Shown piece after piece: positions 1 through 8,670 of a stretch of 45,124 nt of DNA. Below the pieces are notes generated by a model, which worked only from the letters and a program-made list of their open reading frames with translations, was not told the origin of the DNA and made no database searches. Numbering within the stretch: the first letter of the stretch is position 1; each line of letters starts with the position of its first letter. Origin of the DNA: Sulfurimonas sp. GTDB lineage: Bacteria > Campylobacterota > Campylobacteria > Campylobacterales > Sulfurimonadaceae. Made by a program: the position numbers and the translations under genes. The DNA lies in NCBI GenBank assembly GCA_002899765.1, contig PPDH01000017.1:1-45124 (forward strand), written 5' to 3'.

Positions 1-120
1 AAAACGAGCCGGAATCGACTCTTTGTATTTATGTTTAAATGAGAGATAAATCAAAAGCGGCAGTGCTACCAAATAGAGCACTACGCTTAAGATAAAGTAG
101 AGAAAAGTAAACGGCTTCAA
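1..120 (-). CDS. waaA: Kdo transferase KdtA/WaaA, N-terminal part only
   Basis: Only the first 40 codons lie in the window; the gene runs off the left edge. Reading leftward from a TTG start at 118-120, the protein begins LKPFTFLYFILSVVLYLVAL, a membrane anchor, followed by a KYKESIPARF stretch that matches the start of epsilonproteobacterial 3-deoxy-D-manno-octulosonic acid transferases. That enzyme adds Kdo to lipid A precursors at the inner membrane. No in-frame ATG exists upstream, so the TTG, two bases after the preceding stop codon, is the likely start, with a GAAGAA-type ribosome site inside the neighbour. The neighbour is the zinc-ribbon gene, an order I remember from Campylobacter. 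The identification rests on a short stretch but the context agrees. Confidence 0.75.
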   Translation of the reverse strand, partial: MKPFTFLYFILSVVLYLVALPLLIYLSFKHKYKESIPARF

Positions 121-122
121 GC

Positions 123-836
123 CTATTCTTCGTGAGCTTCCATGTAGAGAATACGTCCGCAATGTGGACAAGTTGTAATCTCCTCAGCTTTGATAACATC
201 CGCATAAATCTTATCGTTTATAACCATATGACAACCCATACATGCTTGCTCTTCAACAGGAACAACGGTTGTATTTTTAGCCCATCTGCGAATTTTTTGA
301 TAAAACGCAAGACCTTTTTGATTCATCTCTGAGATTAACTTCTCTTTTTTTACAAACACTTCTTGACGAGATTTGTTGATTACGTCTAATTTTGCATCAA
401 CCTCGGCTTTAATAGACGCCAAGTTTGCATCCAGCTCTTTTAGAGACTCTTTTGCAGCTTCTGCCTGCTCTGTCTTTAAAGCAATAACCCTCTCAAGTCT
501 TTCAATCTCTTCGTTTGCAAAAGTTACCTGCTCTTTTGCAATCTCCTCTTCAAGTTGAAGCGATTTCATCTCACGTTCAGTTTTAACTTCGTTGCTTTTT
601 CTAGAGTTGTCTTCTAATTTTTGAGAAAGTTCTTGCAGATGAAGTTCATTTTTTTTCTTTTTAACTTCTTCATCTTTAATCTCTTTTGTTAGATTTTCAA
701 TATCCGAATCTATACTTTGTTTTTTTGCTTGTGCTGCTTCAAGCTTATAGTTCGCCTCTTCTATCTGTGGCTCGAAAGCATCTATCTCTTTGTCAATTTG
801 CGATAGGTCAATTAGCTGTTTTAGGTGTAAGTTCAT
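123..836 (-). CDS. Zinc-ribbon coiled-coil protein, HP0958/FlgZ-like
   Basis: A 237-residue protein, almost entirely charged coiled coil from about residue 5 to 180, followed by a C4 zinc ribbon with C199, C202, C223 and C226 (CMGC and CPHC). This is the architecture of Helicobacter HP0958 and Campylobacter Cj0706. HP0958 is known as a chaperone for sigma-54 (RpoN) and a flaA mRNA-binding protein needed for flagella, so a similar role is an inference here. The ATG at 836 follows a clear AAAAGGAG ribosome site. It is followed after two bases by the kdtA start, so the two are probably co-transcribed. No flagellar gene is nearby. Confidence 0.85.
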   Translation of the reverse strand: MNLHLKQLIDLSQIDKEIDAFEPQIEEANYKLEAAQAKKQSIDSDIENLTKEIKDEEVKKKKNELHLQELSQKLEDNSRKSNEVKTEREMKSLQLEEEIAKEQVTFANEEIERLERVIALKTEQAEAAKESLKELDANLASIKAEVDAKLDVINKSRQEVFVKKEKLISEMNQKGLAFYQKIRRWAKNTTVVPVEEQACMGCHMVINDKIYADVIKAEEITTCPHCGRILYMEAHEE

Positions 837-872
837 TAATCTCCTTTTGGATTAAATAGTTGTACCGATTGC

Positions 873-1595
873 TTAAATATAAGTAAAAGGGTTTTTTGAT
901 GATGAAATTATAGCTTCTAAACCTAAATTTTTCAAATGTTTAAGCAAAATCTCTGCAAAAAAGTGTTCGCTCTCAAAATGTCCGATATCTATCAAGGAGA
1001 GATTTATGCTCTTTGCCTCCATGGCATCGTGATATTTGACATCTCCCGTTAAAAAACAATCAGCTTTTATAGACTTAATCAAAGAGCATCCAGAACCGGT
1101 TGTCAAAGCAACTCTTTTTACCCTCTGTGAACTCTTGACACATTTTGCATATGGCAAAGAAAAAGCAGCGGCAACTTTTGAAGCAAAAACATCAAAATCT
1201 TCATCTACGTCTAAATATGCTACAAATCCGTCTTTTTGGGCAATTTTATAGCCCAGAACCTCCGTTGCTACATACTCGTTTAAATGTGTTTGGTCAAAAT
1301 TTGTGTGCATTGAAATATTTGAAATATTTTTTTGTATCATCTTTTGAATGAGATTTGCAGGATACTTGCTAAACTGCAGCTGCTTAAGTCCGCAAAATAT
1401 AAGCGGATGATGCGTTATCAAAAGAGTATTTTCCTCTATAGAGTCCAAAAGCGACTCATCAACATCTATGCTAAGAACTATCTTTTGAACCTCTTGATTA
1501 AAATCTCCAAGCAGCAGACCTGAGTTATCCCAACTCTCTTGAAGTTCAAAAGGAGACAACTCATTTAAAAACTTATATATCTCGGAAATCTTCAT
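873..1595 (-). CDS. Nif3-like dinuclear metal-centre protein (YbgI family)
   Basis: A 240-residue protein of the Nif3/YbgI family, a toroidal hexamer with a two-metal site. The metal-binding signatures are visible: ITHHPLIF around residue 60, HTNFDQ around residue 97, GDVKYHDA around residue 190 and IGHFESEHFF around residue 205. The length is that of the short family form without the inserted PII-like domain. The family is often annotated as GTP cyclohydrolase 1 type 2 homologue, but its substrate is not established. It lies 36 bases before the zinc-ribbon gene and 8 bases after the TPR gene, which suggests one transcript. Confidence 0.88.
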   Translation of the reverse strand: MKISEIYKFLNELSPFELQESWDNSGLLLGDFNQEVQKIVLSIDVDESLLDSIEENTLLITHHPLIFCGLKQLQFSKYPANLIQKMIQKNISNISMHTNFDQTHLNEYVATEVLGYKIAQKDGFVAYLDVDEDFDVFASKVAAAFSLPYAKCVKSSQRVKRVALTTGSGCSLIKSIKADCFLTGDVKYHDAMEAKSINLSLIDIGHFESEHFFAEILLKHLKNLGLEAIISSSKNPFTYI

Positions 1596-1603
1596 TTTAA
1601 CTC

Positions 1604-2173
1604 CTAGTTCAACTTAAGAAGCTCTTCTTTTGCTTCTGTAAAATCAGGATTTATCTCAAGTGCTTTTTTATACATCTCTTTTGCCTCATCCAAATGTTTC
1701 ATATCTACTAAAAGGTTTCCGTAATTATAATATGTCAGTGCATTTTTGTCGTTAATATTTAAAGAAGCATTTAGATGCAGCTTTGCCGATACAAACTCCT
1801 CATTCGCTCTATAAATAGATGCTATTGCGTTTTGTATATACTCATTGTTTTTATCTTCCCCTGCAGCCTCTTTATAATAATTCAGCGCTTCGTCCGGTTT
1901 GCCGAGCTGCTCTAAAATATAGCCCATCTTAAACAATATATCGGCATCCTGAGCCTCTTTTGCGTTTGCTTCTACATAAAGAGAGAGTGCAGTTTGCATG
2001 TCGCCGCTCTCAAATGCCTCATCGGCTCTAAGAAGAAGTGATTCGGGATCGAATGAAGATGGTGAGTGCTTATCTTTTTTTGACTCTGGGTCTTGAAGCG
2101 TTTGAATATGTTCATAAACTTTAAATGCGAAAAATGCCGAAGCACCTAGCATCATAATCTGAAATAGTGTCAT
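1604..2173 (-). CDS. Membrane-anchored TPR protein
   Basis: A 189-residue protein with a single N-terminal transmembrane helix (about residues 3-22), a short charged linker and then about four tetratricopeptide repeats from residue 40 to the end, with spaced motifs such as ADILFKMGYILEQLGKPDEA and LTYYNYGNLLVDMKHLDEA. TPR proteins act as protein-binding scaffolds; no specific partner can be read from the sequence. Its start overlaps the stop of the M23 peptidase gene in an ATGA junction, so the two are translationally coupled and may work together at the cell envelope. That last point is inference. Confidence 0.8.
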   Translation of the reverse strand: MTLFQIMMLGASAFFAFKVYEHIQTLQDPESKKDKHSPSSFDPESLLLRADEAFESGDMQTALSLYVEANAKEAQDADILFKMGYILEQLGKPDEALNYYKEAAGEDKNNEYIQNAIASIYRANEEFVSAKLHLNASLNINDKNALTYYNYGNLLVDMKHLDEAKEMYKKALEINPDFTEAKEELLKLN

Positions 2174-3039
2174 TTTGTACCTTTTAATATATTTTCATTC
2201 ATCAACTCAATAAACTGAAGCGGGTCAACCTGCTGGGCAGCAACTCTGATTCCAAAATGAAGATGCGGACCCGTAACTCTGCCGCTGCTGCCTGAAAGTC
2301 CTATGATATCGCCTTTTTTTACCATAGTACCCTTCTTGACGTTAAGTTCACTCATATGAAAATAACAAGAGTATACCCCATGCCCATGGTCTATAACGAC
2401 AGAGCCGCCGGAATAAAATCTATCTTTTGCCAAAACTATTTTTCCGCTGTTACACGCCATCAAAGGTGTACCGTCGTTTGCTCTAAAATCTGTTCCGCCG
2501 TGATAACTCTTTAATGAACCGTTATAAACTCTCGCTTTTCCAAAATCACTCGTTATTTTACTTTTCAGCGGAACAATAAAATCAGACTCCATGTAACTTT
2601 TGTCTGTTATACTTTTGTATATCTCCATCGCCTCGACATATTCTTTTGAAGCTCTTTGTTTATCTTTTTTGTTTAAAACTACTTTTGAGTTATCGACACT
2701 TAACGTCTCTTTTTCATAGTTTGCATCCTCCACGCGAAAGAGAAGCGATTTGCTTTTTTGCTCACTCCCTTGCTTGTAGTAAATCTCTATTTTTTTGTCA
2801 GAGGGCTTCTCATAATAACTTATAGGAACAAGCGCGTAGAACATTTCGTCATTAAGCGGGTTTTTAAAGATTTTATATTTTTTATCTTCCAGCACTATCT
2901 CTTCATAACTGATATTTTTCTCTTTTTTAAACTCCAAAAGAGCAGTTTTTCCGTTTGAGACAGTTGCGTTTGCTATCTTTATGTTGAGTGCAAAAGCAGT
3001 ACATGTAAAGAGAGAAAATAGAAAAAAGAACCTCATCAA
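2170..3039 (-). CDS. M23 (LytM) family murein endopeptidase
   Basis: A 289-residue exported protein: signal peptide (residues 1-17, [14 protein letters not shown]), a beta-rich N-terminal domain, a helical linker and a C-terminal LytM/M23 domain. The zinc ligands are visible as H180 and D184 (HGGTD) and H261 in the GPHLHFG motif, with H228 (YFHMSEL) as the further catalytic histidine. All catalytic positions are intact, so it is probably an active peptidoglycan D,D- or cross-link endopeptidase in the periplasm. Helical members of the phylum use such enzymes (Csd/Pgp proteins) to set cell shape; which one this corresponds to cannot be told. It overlaps smpB upstream and the TPR gene downstream by four bases each. 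Confidence 0.88.
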   Translation of the reverse strand: MMRFFFLFSLFTCTAFALNIKIANATVSNGKTALLEFKKEKNISYEEIVLEDKKYKIFKNPLNDEMFYALVPISYYEKPSDKKIEIYYKQGSEQKSKSLLFRVEDANYEKETLSVDNSKVVLNKKDKQRASKEYVEAMEIYKSITDKSYMESDFIVPLKSKITSDFGKARVYNGSLKSYHGGTDFRANDGTPLMACNSGKIVLAKDRFYSGGSVVIDHGHGVYSCYFHMSELNVKKGTMVKKGDIIGLSGSSGRVTGPHLHFGIRVAAQQVDPLQFIELMNENILKGTK

Positions 3040-3488
3040 TAATCCTTCATAGAACGTTCCATATCACGCTTAATGTCCTTCTCTTTGAGATCATTTCTTT
3101 TATCATGAAGCTGTTTTCCTTTTGCAATGGCAATTTGAATTTTTACAATGTTTCTATCGTTAAAATAGAGCTGCAGAGGAACTACCGTATACCCATCTTT
3201 CTCAACCGCTTTTATCATCTTCACTATCTGCTTTTTGTGCAAAAGAAGTTTTCTGCTCCCGCGTTCTTCATGCGAGTAAAAATGGTGAGTCGTCTCAAGT
3301 CTGCCTATGTGAGCATTAAAAAGAAATGCTTCACCTTGCACAAAACGGATAAAACTATCTTTTAGGTTTACACGACCGGCCCTTATGGCTTTGATTTCGC
3401 TACCCTTGAGCACCAAACCCGCTTCAAACTTCTCTTCTAAAAAGTAATCAAAATAGGCTTTTTTATTTTTTGCTATCGTCTCGCCCAT
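3036..3488 (-). CDS. smpB: SsrA-binding protein SmpB
   Basis: A 150-residue protein of normal SmpB length. SmpB binds tmRNA and carries it to stalled ribosomes for trans-translation. Family signatures are clear: [19 protein letters not shown] at the start, [18 protein letters not shown] around residues 29-46, and a basic C-terminal tail ([16 protein letters not shown] onward). The tmRNA gene itself is not in this window. The ATG at 3488 follows a GGAGAAG ribosome site and a TATAAT box at 3517-3522, so this gene probably opens the smpB-M23-TPR transcript. See the SspB-like candidate at 8661-9122 for a possible link to the same pathway. Confidence 0.96.
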   Translation of the reverse strand: MGETIAKNKKAYFDYFLEEKFEAGLVLKGSEIKAIRAGRVNLKDSFIRFVQGEAFLFNAHIGRLETTHHFYSHEERGSRKLLLHKKQIVKMIKAVEKDGYTVVPLQLYFNDRNIVKIQIAIAKGKQLHDKRNDLKEKDIKRDMERSMKDY

Positions 3489-3516
3489 TGCCTATTGCTT
3501 CTCCATATTTTTTTTT

Positions 3517-3522
3517 ATTATA
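3517..3522 (-). promoter_or_regulatory. Candidate -10 box for smpB
   Basis: On the minus strand a perfect TATAAT lies 29 bases upstream of the smpB ATG, inside the 218-base gap between ispE and smpB (3489-3706). The surrounding sequence is T- and A-rich, as expected for Campylobacterota housekeeping promoters, which usually lack a sharp -35 box. A second TATAAT-like stretch lies around 3630-3637. I see no hairpin terminator or RNA gene in the rest of this gap. Confidence 0.45.
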
Positions 3523-3706
3523 TCTACATTCTTTTACAATCTGATTAATGACGACTGAGTACTGACATTTTAAAATCTAGCTGTTAATAAAGTATAGCAA
3601 ATTGAAATAATTTTTTATTCTTTACTAAAATATTATATCATCTTTCTTATCTTTATCAGTCCATATTAGGTTTTCGCTCATACAATATAACGAAGAAAGA
3701 ATTCAT

Positions 3707-4489
3707 TTAATTTACAATCCTAAAAAAGCTGCTTCCGCTTCCGCTGAAATAGTATCCGTGTCTGTAGTGGTTTTTTAGCTCTTTGTATGCTTGTAGTGCG
3801 GGTTTAAAGAGGTCGTTTGCTTCATCTGCGCTCATCTGCTTTAGTATATCCGATGATGTGGTTTTTTTTAGGCGCTCAACTTCAAATCCGTCAATAGGAT
3901 TGTAAAACTGCTCTCTATAGAGCGTGTAGACCTTTGGCGTGCTTATCTCGATGCGAGGTGTAAAAATTTCAACTTCTAACAACTTCTCCCTAAACTCCTC
4001 AACAACTTCGCCTATTCCGCTAACGTTTGCGCTGTCGTAGCCGTAGATGAAAAAGGGAACATCTGCTCCTACTTTTATGCCGATGGCTGAGAGCTCATTT
4101 AAAGAAAGACCCAAGTGAAGAACCTCGTTGCACATCTTTAAATATGTCGCCGCATCGCTGCTTCCGCCGCCTAATCCTGCAAATGCGGGAATATGCTTCT
4201 TTACATGTACTCCATGTTTTCTCATCAAATTTTTAAGAGAATTAGCAGATGTTTCATCCAAAGTATCTAGCAGTGCCAGATATGCTTTATATATTGTATT
4301 TTGCTCAGTTTTACACGAAAAATGACCGATTATTTTAAAATCTTCACTCTCCTCTTTAGCGACAAAAGAGAGTTCGTCATAAAGAGAATCAACCCTCATA
4401 AACCTTGAGATAATCTCATGATAATTCCCGCGCTTGCCGGTAATTTTTAAAAATATATTTACTTTAGCATAAGCTTTATAAAGCTTCAT
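3707..4489 (-). CDS. ispE: 4-diphosphocytidyl-2-C-methyl-D-erythritol kinase
   Basis: A 260-residue GHMP kinase of the non-mevalonate isoprenoid pathway, phosphorylating CDP-methylerythritol. The N-terminal AYAKVNIFLKI, the ATP-binding glycine-rich loop PAFAGLGGGSSDAA at residues 101-114 and GADVPFF at 141-147 are intact, and the C-terminal SGSGSSFF motif is present. It is slightly shorter than the E. coli enzyme, as is usual in this phylum. It follows csrA after 11 bases in what looks like a rep-truB-csrA-ispE operon. Confidence 0.95.
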   Translation of the reverse strand: MKLYKAYAKVNIFLKITGKRGNYHEIISRFMRVDSLYDELSFVAKEESEDFKIIGHFSCKTEQNTIYKAYLALLDTLDETSANSLKNLMRKHGVHVKKHIPAFAGLGGGSSDAATYLKMCNEVLHLGLSLNELSAIGIKVGADVPFFIYGYDSANVSGIGEVVEEFREKLLEVEIFTPRIEISTPKVYTLYREQFYNPIDGFEVERLKKTTSSDILKQMSADEANDLFKPALQAYKELKNHYRHGYYFSGSGSSFFRIVN

Positions 4490-4500
4490 TTTTGTATCTC

Positions 4501-4731
4501 TTATTTTTTAATAATCGCACTAAGCATTGTCAAATCATCCAGCTGTGTCTCTTTTGATGATGCTATATTTTCATCTTTGACATCTTCAAGAAGTTCTTGT
4601 CTAACTATAGAGACATTTTTGGGTGCGTCGATACCAATCTTTACAACCCCTTTATCTACGGAGATAATCTTTAGGACAATATCATCTCCTATAACAATAG
4701 ACTCATCTGTTTTTCTTGATAGTACTAGCAT
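4501..4731 (-). CDS. csrA: Carbon storage regulator CsrA
   Basis: A 76-residue RNA-binding regulator beginning MLVLSRKTDESIVIGDDIVL, the canonical CsrA start, with the RQELLEDV segment near residues 45-52. CsrA dimers bind GGA motifs in mRNA leaders and repress or stabilise targets; in this phylum it is usually antagonised by FliW. It is longer than the 61-residue E. coli protein through an acidic C-terminal tail, as in Campylobacter. Its ATG overlaps the end of truB by seven bases. Confidence 0.95.
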   Translation of the reverse strand: MLVLSRKTDESIVIGDDIVLKIISVDKGVVKIGIDAPKNVSIVRQELLEDVKDENIASSKETQLDDLTMLSAIIKK

Positions 4732-5546
4732 TCAATCCTGCCTAATTCGTAATTTACTTCTGCATTTGTTATGTTTATAACCGAGATGAAACTGCCGCTA
4801 TCAAGCCAATAGTGCCCATCTTCTTTTATCTCTAAATCATCTAAAGCAAGAACTCTTCCATATCTTAGATTATCTTTATCTCCATGATAAAAATTCTCAG
4901 GGATATTAAGAGATTTTTTAATATCGAGCGACTTTTCCTCATCATATCTAAACTGCCCCTCACTCAGCCTCTCTAAAGCGCTAAGGCTTCCAAACTCTAC
5001 ACCTAGCTTCTTTGCTATGATAAGACCGAGTGAGCGGATATAAGTTCCCTCCGATACGGTTGCTTCAAATGTAACAAACGGATGGCAGTAACTTATGAGT
5101 TTTGTTTTATAAATCGTGGAGTTGATTTTATTAAGAGTAAACTCTTTCCCCGCTCTTGCCAAATCGTACGCTCTTTGTCCGTCTATATGTTTTGCGCTAA
5201 ATATCGGAGGTTCATACTCAAGACTGCCCTCCAAAGATGCAATGACATGTGAGACTTGGGCCTCTTCAAACTCTTTTAAAATCTCCACATGTTCAATCAG
5301 TTCAGTATCTAGGGAGTCTGATTTTGCGCCGAGCCAAAGAGTTGCACGATACGTTTTTGGTGTTTTGTTTAAAAAACGAAAAAGTTTTGTATGCGAGCCC
5401 GTTCCTATAAGCAGCACGCCCTTTGCAAACGGGTCAAGAGTTCCCGAAAATCCGGCTTTTTTCGTTTTGTATTTTCTTTTCAAGCTTGTTAAAAAGAAAT
5501 TTGAACTCACACCTGTTGGCTTATATGCGACAAAGAGCCTGTTCAT
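4725..5546 (-). CDS. truB: tRNA pseudouridine-55 synthase TruB
   Basis: A 273-residue enzyme that makes pseudouridine 55 in the T loop of tRNAs. The catalytic motif AGFSGTLDPFAKGVLLI places the nucleophile at D38. The start MNRLFVAYKPTGVSSNFF is typical of the family. A TYIRSLG motif lies in the middle of the protein. The gene starts inside the last codons of the rep helicase (ATGA-type overlap at 5543-5546) and its stop overlaps csrA, so rep, truB, csrA and ispE are probably one transcript. Confidence 0.95.
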   Translation of the reverse strand: MNRLFVAYKPTGVSSNFFLTSLKRKYKTKKAGFSGTLDPFAKGVLLIGTGSHTKLFRFLNKTPKTYRATLWLGAKSDSLDTELIEHVEILKEFEEAQVSHVIASLEGSLEYEPPIFSAKHIDGQRAYDLARAGKEFTLNKINSTIYKTKLISYCHPFVTFEATVSEGTYIRSLGLIIAKKLGVEFGSLSALERLSEGQFRYDEEKSLDIKKSLNIPENFYHGDKDNLRYGRVLALDDLEIKEDGHYWLDSGSFISVINITNAEVNYELGRIEC

Positions 5547-7609
5547 AGTCTTTCAACAAATGATGCCAAGATATCTCTTGAAGTACCGGCAAAATTAATA
5601 TTTAGCTTAAATTCTCTTCCTGCTTTGCTGATGCCGACTACTCTGCCCGTGCCGAAGATTTTGTGGCGTACCAAGTCGCCCTTTTTAAAAGCCGTGTTTT
5701 TCTCAACAATAAGTGAGCCTTCACAAAGTCCCGCCTCATTAAAAAATCTGCTCTTTTGCAAATCACTTCTTCTTCCTTTGTAAAATCTGCTGTCTACATG
5801 AGAGAGGGTCAATGTCTCTTTTGCTCTTGTAAAAGAGACGTATCCAAGCCTTCTCTCCTCTTCAAGGTCGCTGCCGTCACCCACAAGCGGCAAAAAGCCC
5901 TCTTCTAGTCAGATGATAAAAATATGGTCAAATTCCAAACCTTTTGAGGCGTGGATACTCATCATGTAGATACTCTCCCCCTCGACCTGATCCTGCTAGC
6001 TTTGAAGTGTGAGTTCATTTAAAAACTCATCAAGTGAAGACTCAGGAGAGTTCTTTACAAAGTCTCTAAAGAGACCGTAAAACTCATCCATGTTTAAAAT
6101 TCTCTCAGCCTCATCCGGCATACCTTTATAAATCTCTTTGAGATGAAAAGTATCTTCTAATACATCTATAAAGCTGTATGTCGATTCGGTTACGACTTTT
6201 GCCACGGCTTGAATATCTTTTATAAATTTTTTAAGCGTTTTTGCATTTTTTTGTCTAACAAGCCCCTCAAGTTCGGCAGATGAAGTTTTTGCGATATATT
6301 CAAATATAGAGCTGCCCTTTGCATGGGCCGCAAGCTCTATCTTGTCTACACTCGCCTTGCCCAAACCTCTCTTTGGTTTATTTACTATGCGTTTAAATGA
6401 AAAATCGTCATGAAAATTTGTAATCACTCTTATGTAACTTATAAGATCTTTTATCTCAGCTCTGTCGTAAAATCTCAGCCCTCCGACAAGTTTATAGGCA
6501 ATACCCGCGCGGTTAAGCCCCTCTTCGATAGAGCGGCTCAAAACATTGACGCGATATAACACGGCTATATTTTCGGCTTTAATCCCCGAATCCAAAAGCT
6601 TTGTGATTTTTGAAGCGATTTTTCTCGCCTCTTCATTCTCATCGCCTGAATTTAAAATAGTAATATCTTCACCGCTTCCGCGGGTAGGAATAAGTTTTTT
6701 TCCTAGTCTTGAGCGGTTGTGCTCTATGAGTGCATTTGCAACTTTAAGTATCGGTTCGCGTGAGCGGTAATTTTCATCAAGCTTAAATACTGCGGTATCT
6801 TTAAAGTCTTGGTCAAACTCCATGATGTTTCTTATATGTGCGCCTCTCCAGCCGTAAATACTCTGGTCGTCATCGCCTACAACACATATATTGTTGTGTG
6901 CGCTGCAGAGTTTTTGCAAGAGTTTTAGCTGCAGTTCATTTGTATCTTGATACTCATCTACCATGATATAGCGGTACTTCTGTGACGTTGTGCGGGCAAG
7001 CTCTTCATTTTCATTTAACAGTTTATATGTCAATGCTATGAGGTCATCAAAGTCTACCAAATTGTTCTCCAAAAGATAGCTCTCATACTCTTCATACACT
7101 TTTGCAATCTGCTGATAGTTATATATTTCCGCCTGCTTATAAGCATCATCAGGACTCAAAAGAGAACTTTTGTATCTTGATATTTCGCTGGCTATAAGAG
7201 GAGTTGCAATTTCACTGTTTATCTTTTTTATGATGCGTTTTTTATCGTACGTATCAATTACTACAAAGTTGTTTTCTCTGTTTAAAAGATGGATATGAAA
7301 CTTTAAAAAGAGCAGTCCGAACTTATGAAAAGTACATAAAAGCGGTGGATATGCAGAATCATTCATCATGAGAGACGCTCGCTCTCTCATCTCCTTTGCC
7401 GCTTTATTTGTAAAAGTAAGAGTTAATGTATTTGAAGCGGGAATCCCGACTCCCTCTATGAGATATGCCAAACGAGAGATGATAGTCGTAGTTTTCCCAC
7501 TTCCGGCACCTGCCAATATTAAGACAGGACCTTCCGTTTTTTTTACGGCATCTGCTTGCGACTCGTTTAATTTACTAAATATTTTTTTCATATCTCTATC
7601 ACTACTCAT
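5543..7609 (-). pseudogene. rep: UvrD/Rep superfamily 1 helicase, two in-frame stops
   Basis: A superfamily 1A 3'-5' DNA helicase of 689 codons. Walker A (AGAGSGKTT, residues 33-41), Walker B (VDEYQDTN), motif III (GDDDQSIYGWRGA) and QADAVKKTEGPVLILAGAG at the start are intact. The reading frame is cut by TAG at 5996-5998 (codon 538) and TGA at 5909-5911 (codon 567), yet continues in the same frame. Between the stops the translation is motif V (SIHASKGLEFDHIFII), and after the TGA it continues LEEGFLPLVGDGSD to the family's C-terminal basic tail. The TGA replaces the conserved Gly of IIGLEEG, one G-to-T step from GGA. A truncated product would lack motifs V and VI and be inactive. The start could also be the internal Met at codon 7. 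Confidence 0.85.
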
Positions 7610-7623
7610 ATTGATTTAAATCA

Positions 7624-7643
7624 TTATAACCAAAAAGTTATAA
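7624..7643. promoter_or_regulatory. Palindromic candidate operator upstream of the LysR gene
   Basis: A perfect inverted repeat with arms TTATAAC and GTTATAA separated by six bases lies in the 110-base divergent spacer between the helicase and the LysR regulator. LysR-type regulators typically bind T-N11-A sites with short dyads in such spacers and control themselves and the divergent gene. The dyad fits that pattern, though the spacer is very AT-rich and chance dyads are common. Confidence 0.4.
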
Positions 7644-7719
7644 ATTATTACAAAACTATTGCTTTAATTATAATAATGATTTATAATTTTGTTTATTATC
7701 TAAACTTATAGGAATTATT

Positions 7720-8622
7720 ATGTTAAAAGATTTTGCAAAATTACAAACTTTTTTAATGGTCATAAAAGAGAAAAGCTTTTCTAAAGCATCAGCAAAATTA
7801 GGTATTTCGCAGCCTGCCGTTACGCAGCAGATAAAGTTTATTGAAGATTATCTCGACACTAAAATAGTTGAGAGAAAAAAGAACGGTATACTCCTTACAA
7901 AAGAAGGTGAAGACCTTTTTAGAATCGCATCAAGGCTTGAAAAGACAATCATGAACAGTGAAAAAGAGCTTTTAAAGATAATAAATAAAGACTTCACTTT
8001 TGTTATCGGCTCATCACATACCATCGGAAACTATATATTGCCAAATTATCTTAGTGAAATAAAAAAGAGAATTAACAATAATGTCTATATGAATGTTGCA
8101 CTCTCAAGTGAAGTTATAGACCAGCTTGAAGATAAAAAAATAGACATTGCAATCATAGAGTCTCCCGTATTTAGAGACGGTATTATCTATAGAGAGTGGG
8201 TTTTGGACGAGCTGGTAGTTTTTTCAAATCAACCTTTAAAAAAACATTTAAATTCAGAAGATTTAATGGGATTTGACTGGATATGCAGAGATGAAAATTC
8301 TCATACAAGAAAATTAACAAGTGAAGTATTTGATGAAATGGGTGTACAGTGCAATAACTTTAACGTACTTGGTATTTTAACAAGTCCGACGGCAATAAAA
8401 GAGTCCATCTTACATGCAAGCCCGACAGCTTCAAGACCCATCGTCTCAATCATCTCAAAACATGCAATAGCAAGCGAAGTAAACGAAGGAAGGCTTTTTG
8501 AAGCAAGACTTAAAAACTATAAGATAGAGAGAAGTTTTTATATAGCTTATTTAAAAGACAAAAAACATGACGTATTTGTCGACAATGTCGTGAACTATCT
8601 ACTCTCATTAAATAAAGTATAA
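7720..8622 (+). CDS. LysR-type transcriptional regulator
   Basis: A 300-residue LysR family regulator. The winged helix-turn-helix occupies residues 1-65, with the recognition region SFSKASAKLGISQPAVTQQI and the linker helix following. Residues 90-295 form the periplasmic-binding-like effector domain (FTFVIGSSHTIGNYILPNYL, DIAIIESPV). The effector is not predictable; cysK and other sulfur or amino-acid genes are near but not adjacent. It is alone on the plus strand, with a strong hairpin terminator just after its stop. The ATG follows an AGGA ribosome site. Confidence 0.93.
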   Translation: MLKDFAKLQTFLMVIKEKSFSKASAKLGISQPAVTQQIKFIEDYLDTKIVERKKNGILLTKEGEDLFRIASRLEKTIMNSEKELLKIINKDFTFVIGSSHTIGNYILPNYLSEIKKRINNNVYMNVALSSEVIDQLEDKKIDIAIIESPVFRDGIIYREWVLDELVVFSNQPLKKHLNSEDLMGFDWICRDENSHTRKLTSEVFDEMGVQCNNFNVLGILTSPTAIKESILHASPTASRPIVSIISKHAIASEVNEGRLFEARLKNYKIERSFYIAYLKDKKHDVFVDNVVNYLLSLNKV

Positions 8623-8630
8623 AGTTCAAA

Positions 8631-8670
8631 CAACTTGTAGTATTTTACTGCAAGTTGCCTCTATTTTTTT
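8631..8670. terminator. Bidirectional intrinsic terminator
   Basis: A 12-pair hairpin with arms CAACTTGTAGTA and TACTGCAAGTTG around a three-base loop lies at 8631-8657, followed on the plus strand by CCTCTA and a run of seven T. It sits between the convergent LysR gene and the SspB-like gene, whose stop codon is at 8661-8663. On the plus strand it is a clear Rho-independent terminator. On the minus strand the same hairpin is flanked by a weaker T-rich stretch. Confidence 0.8.
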
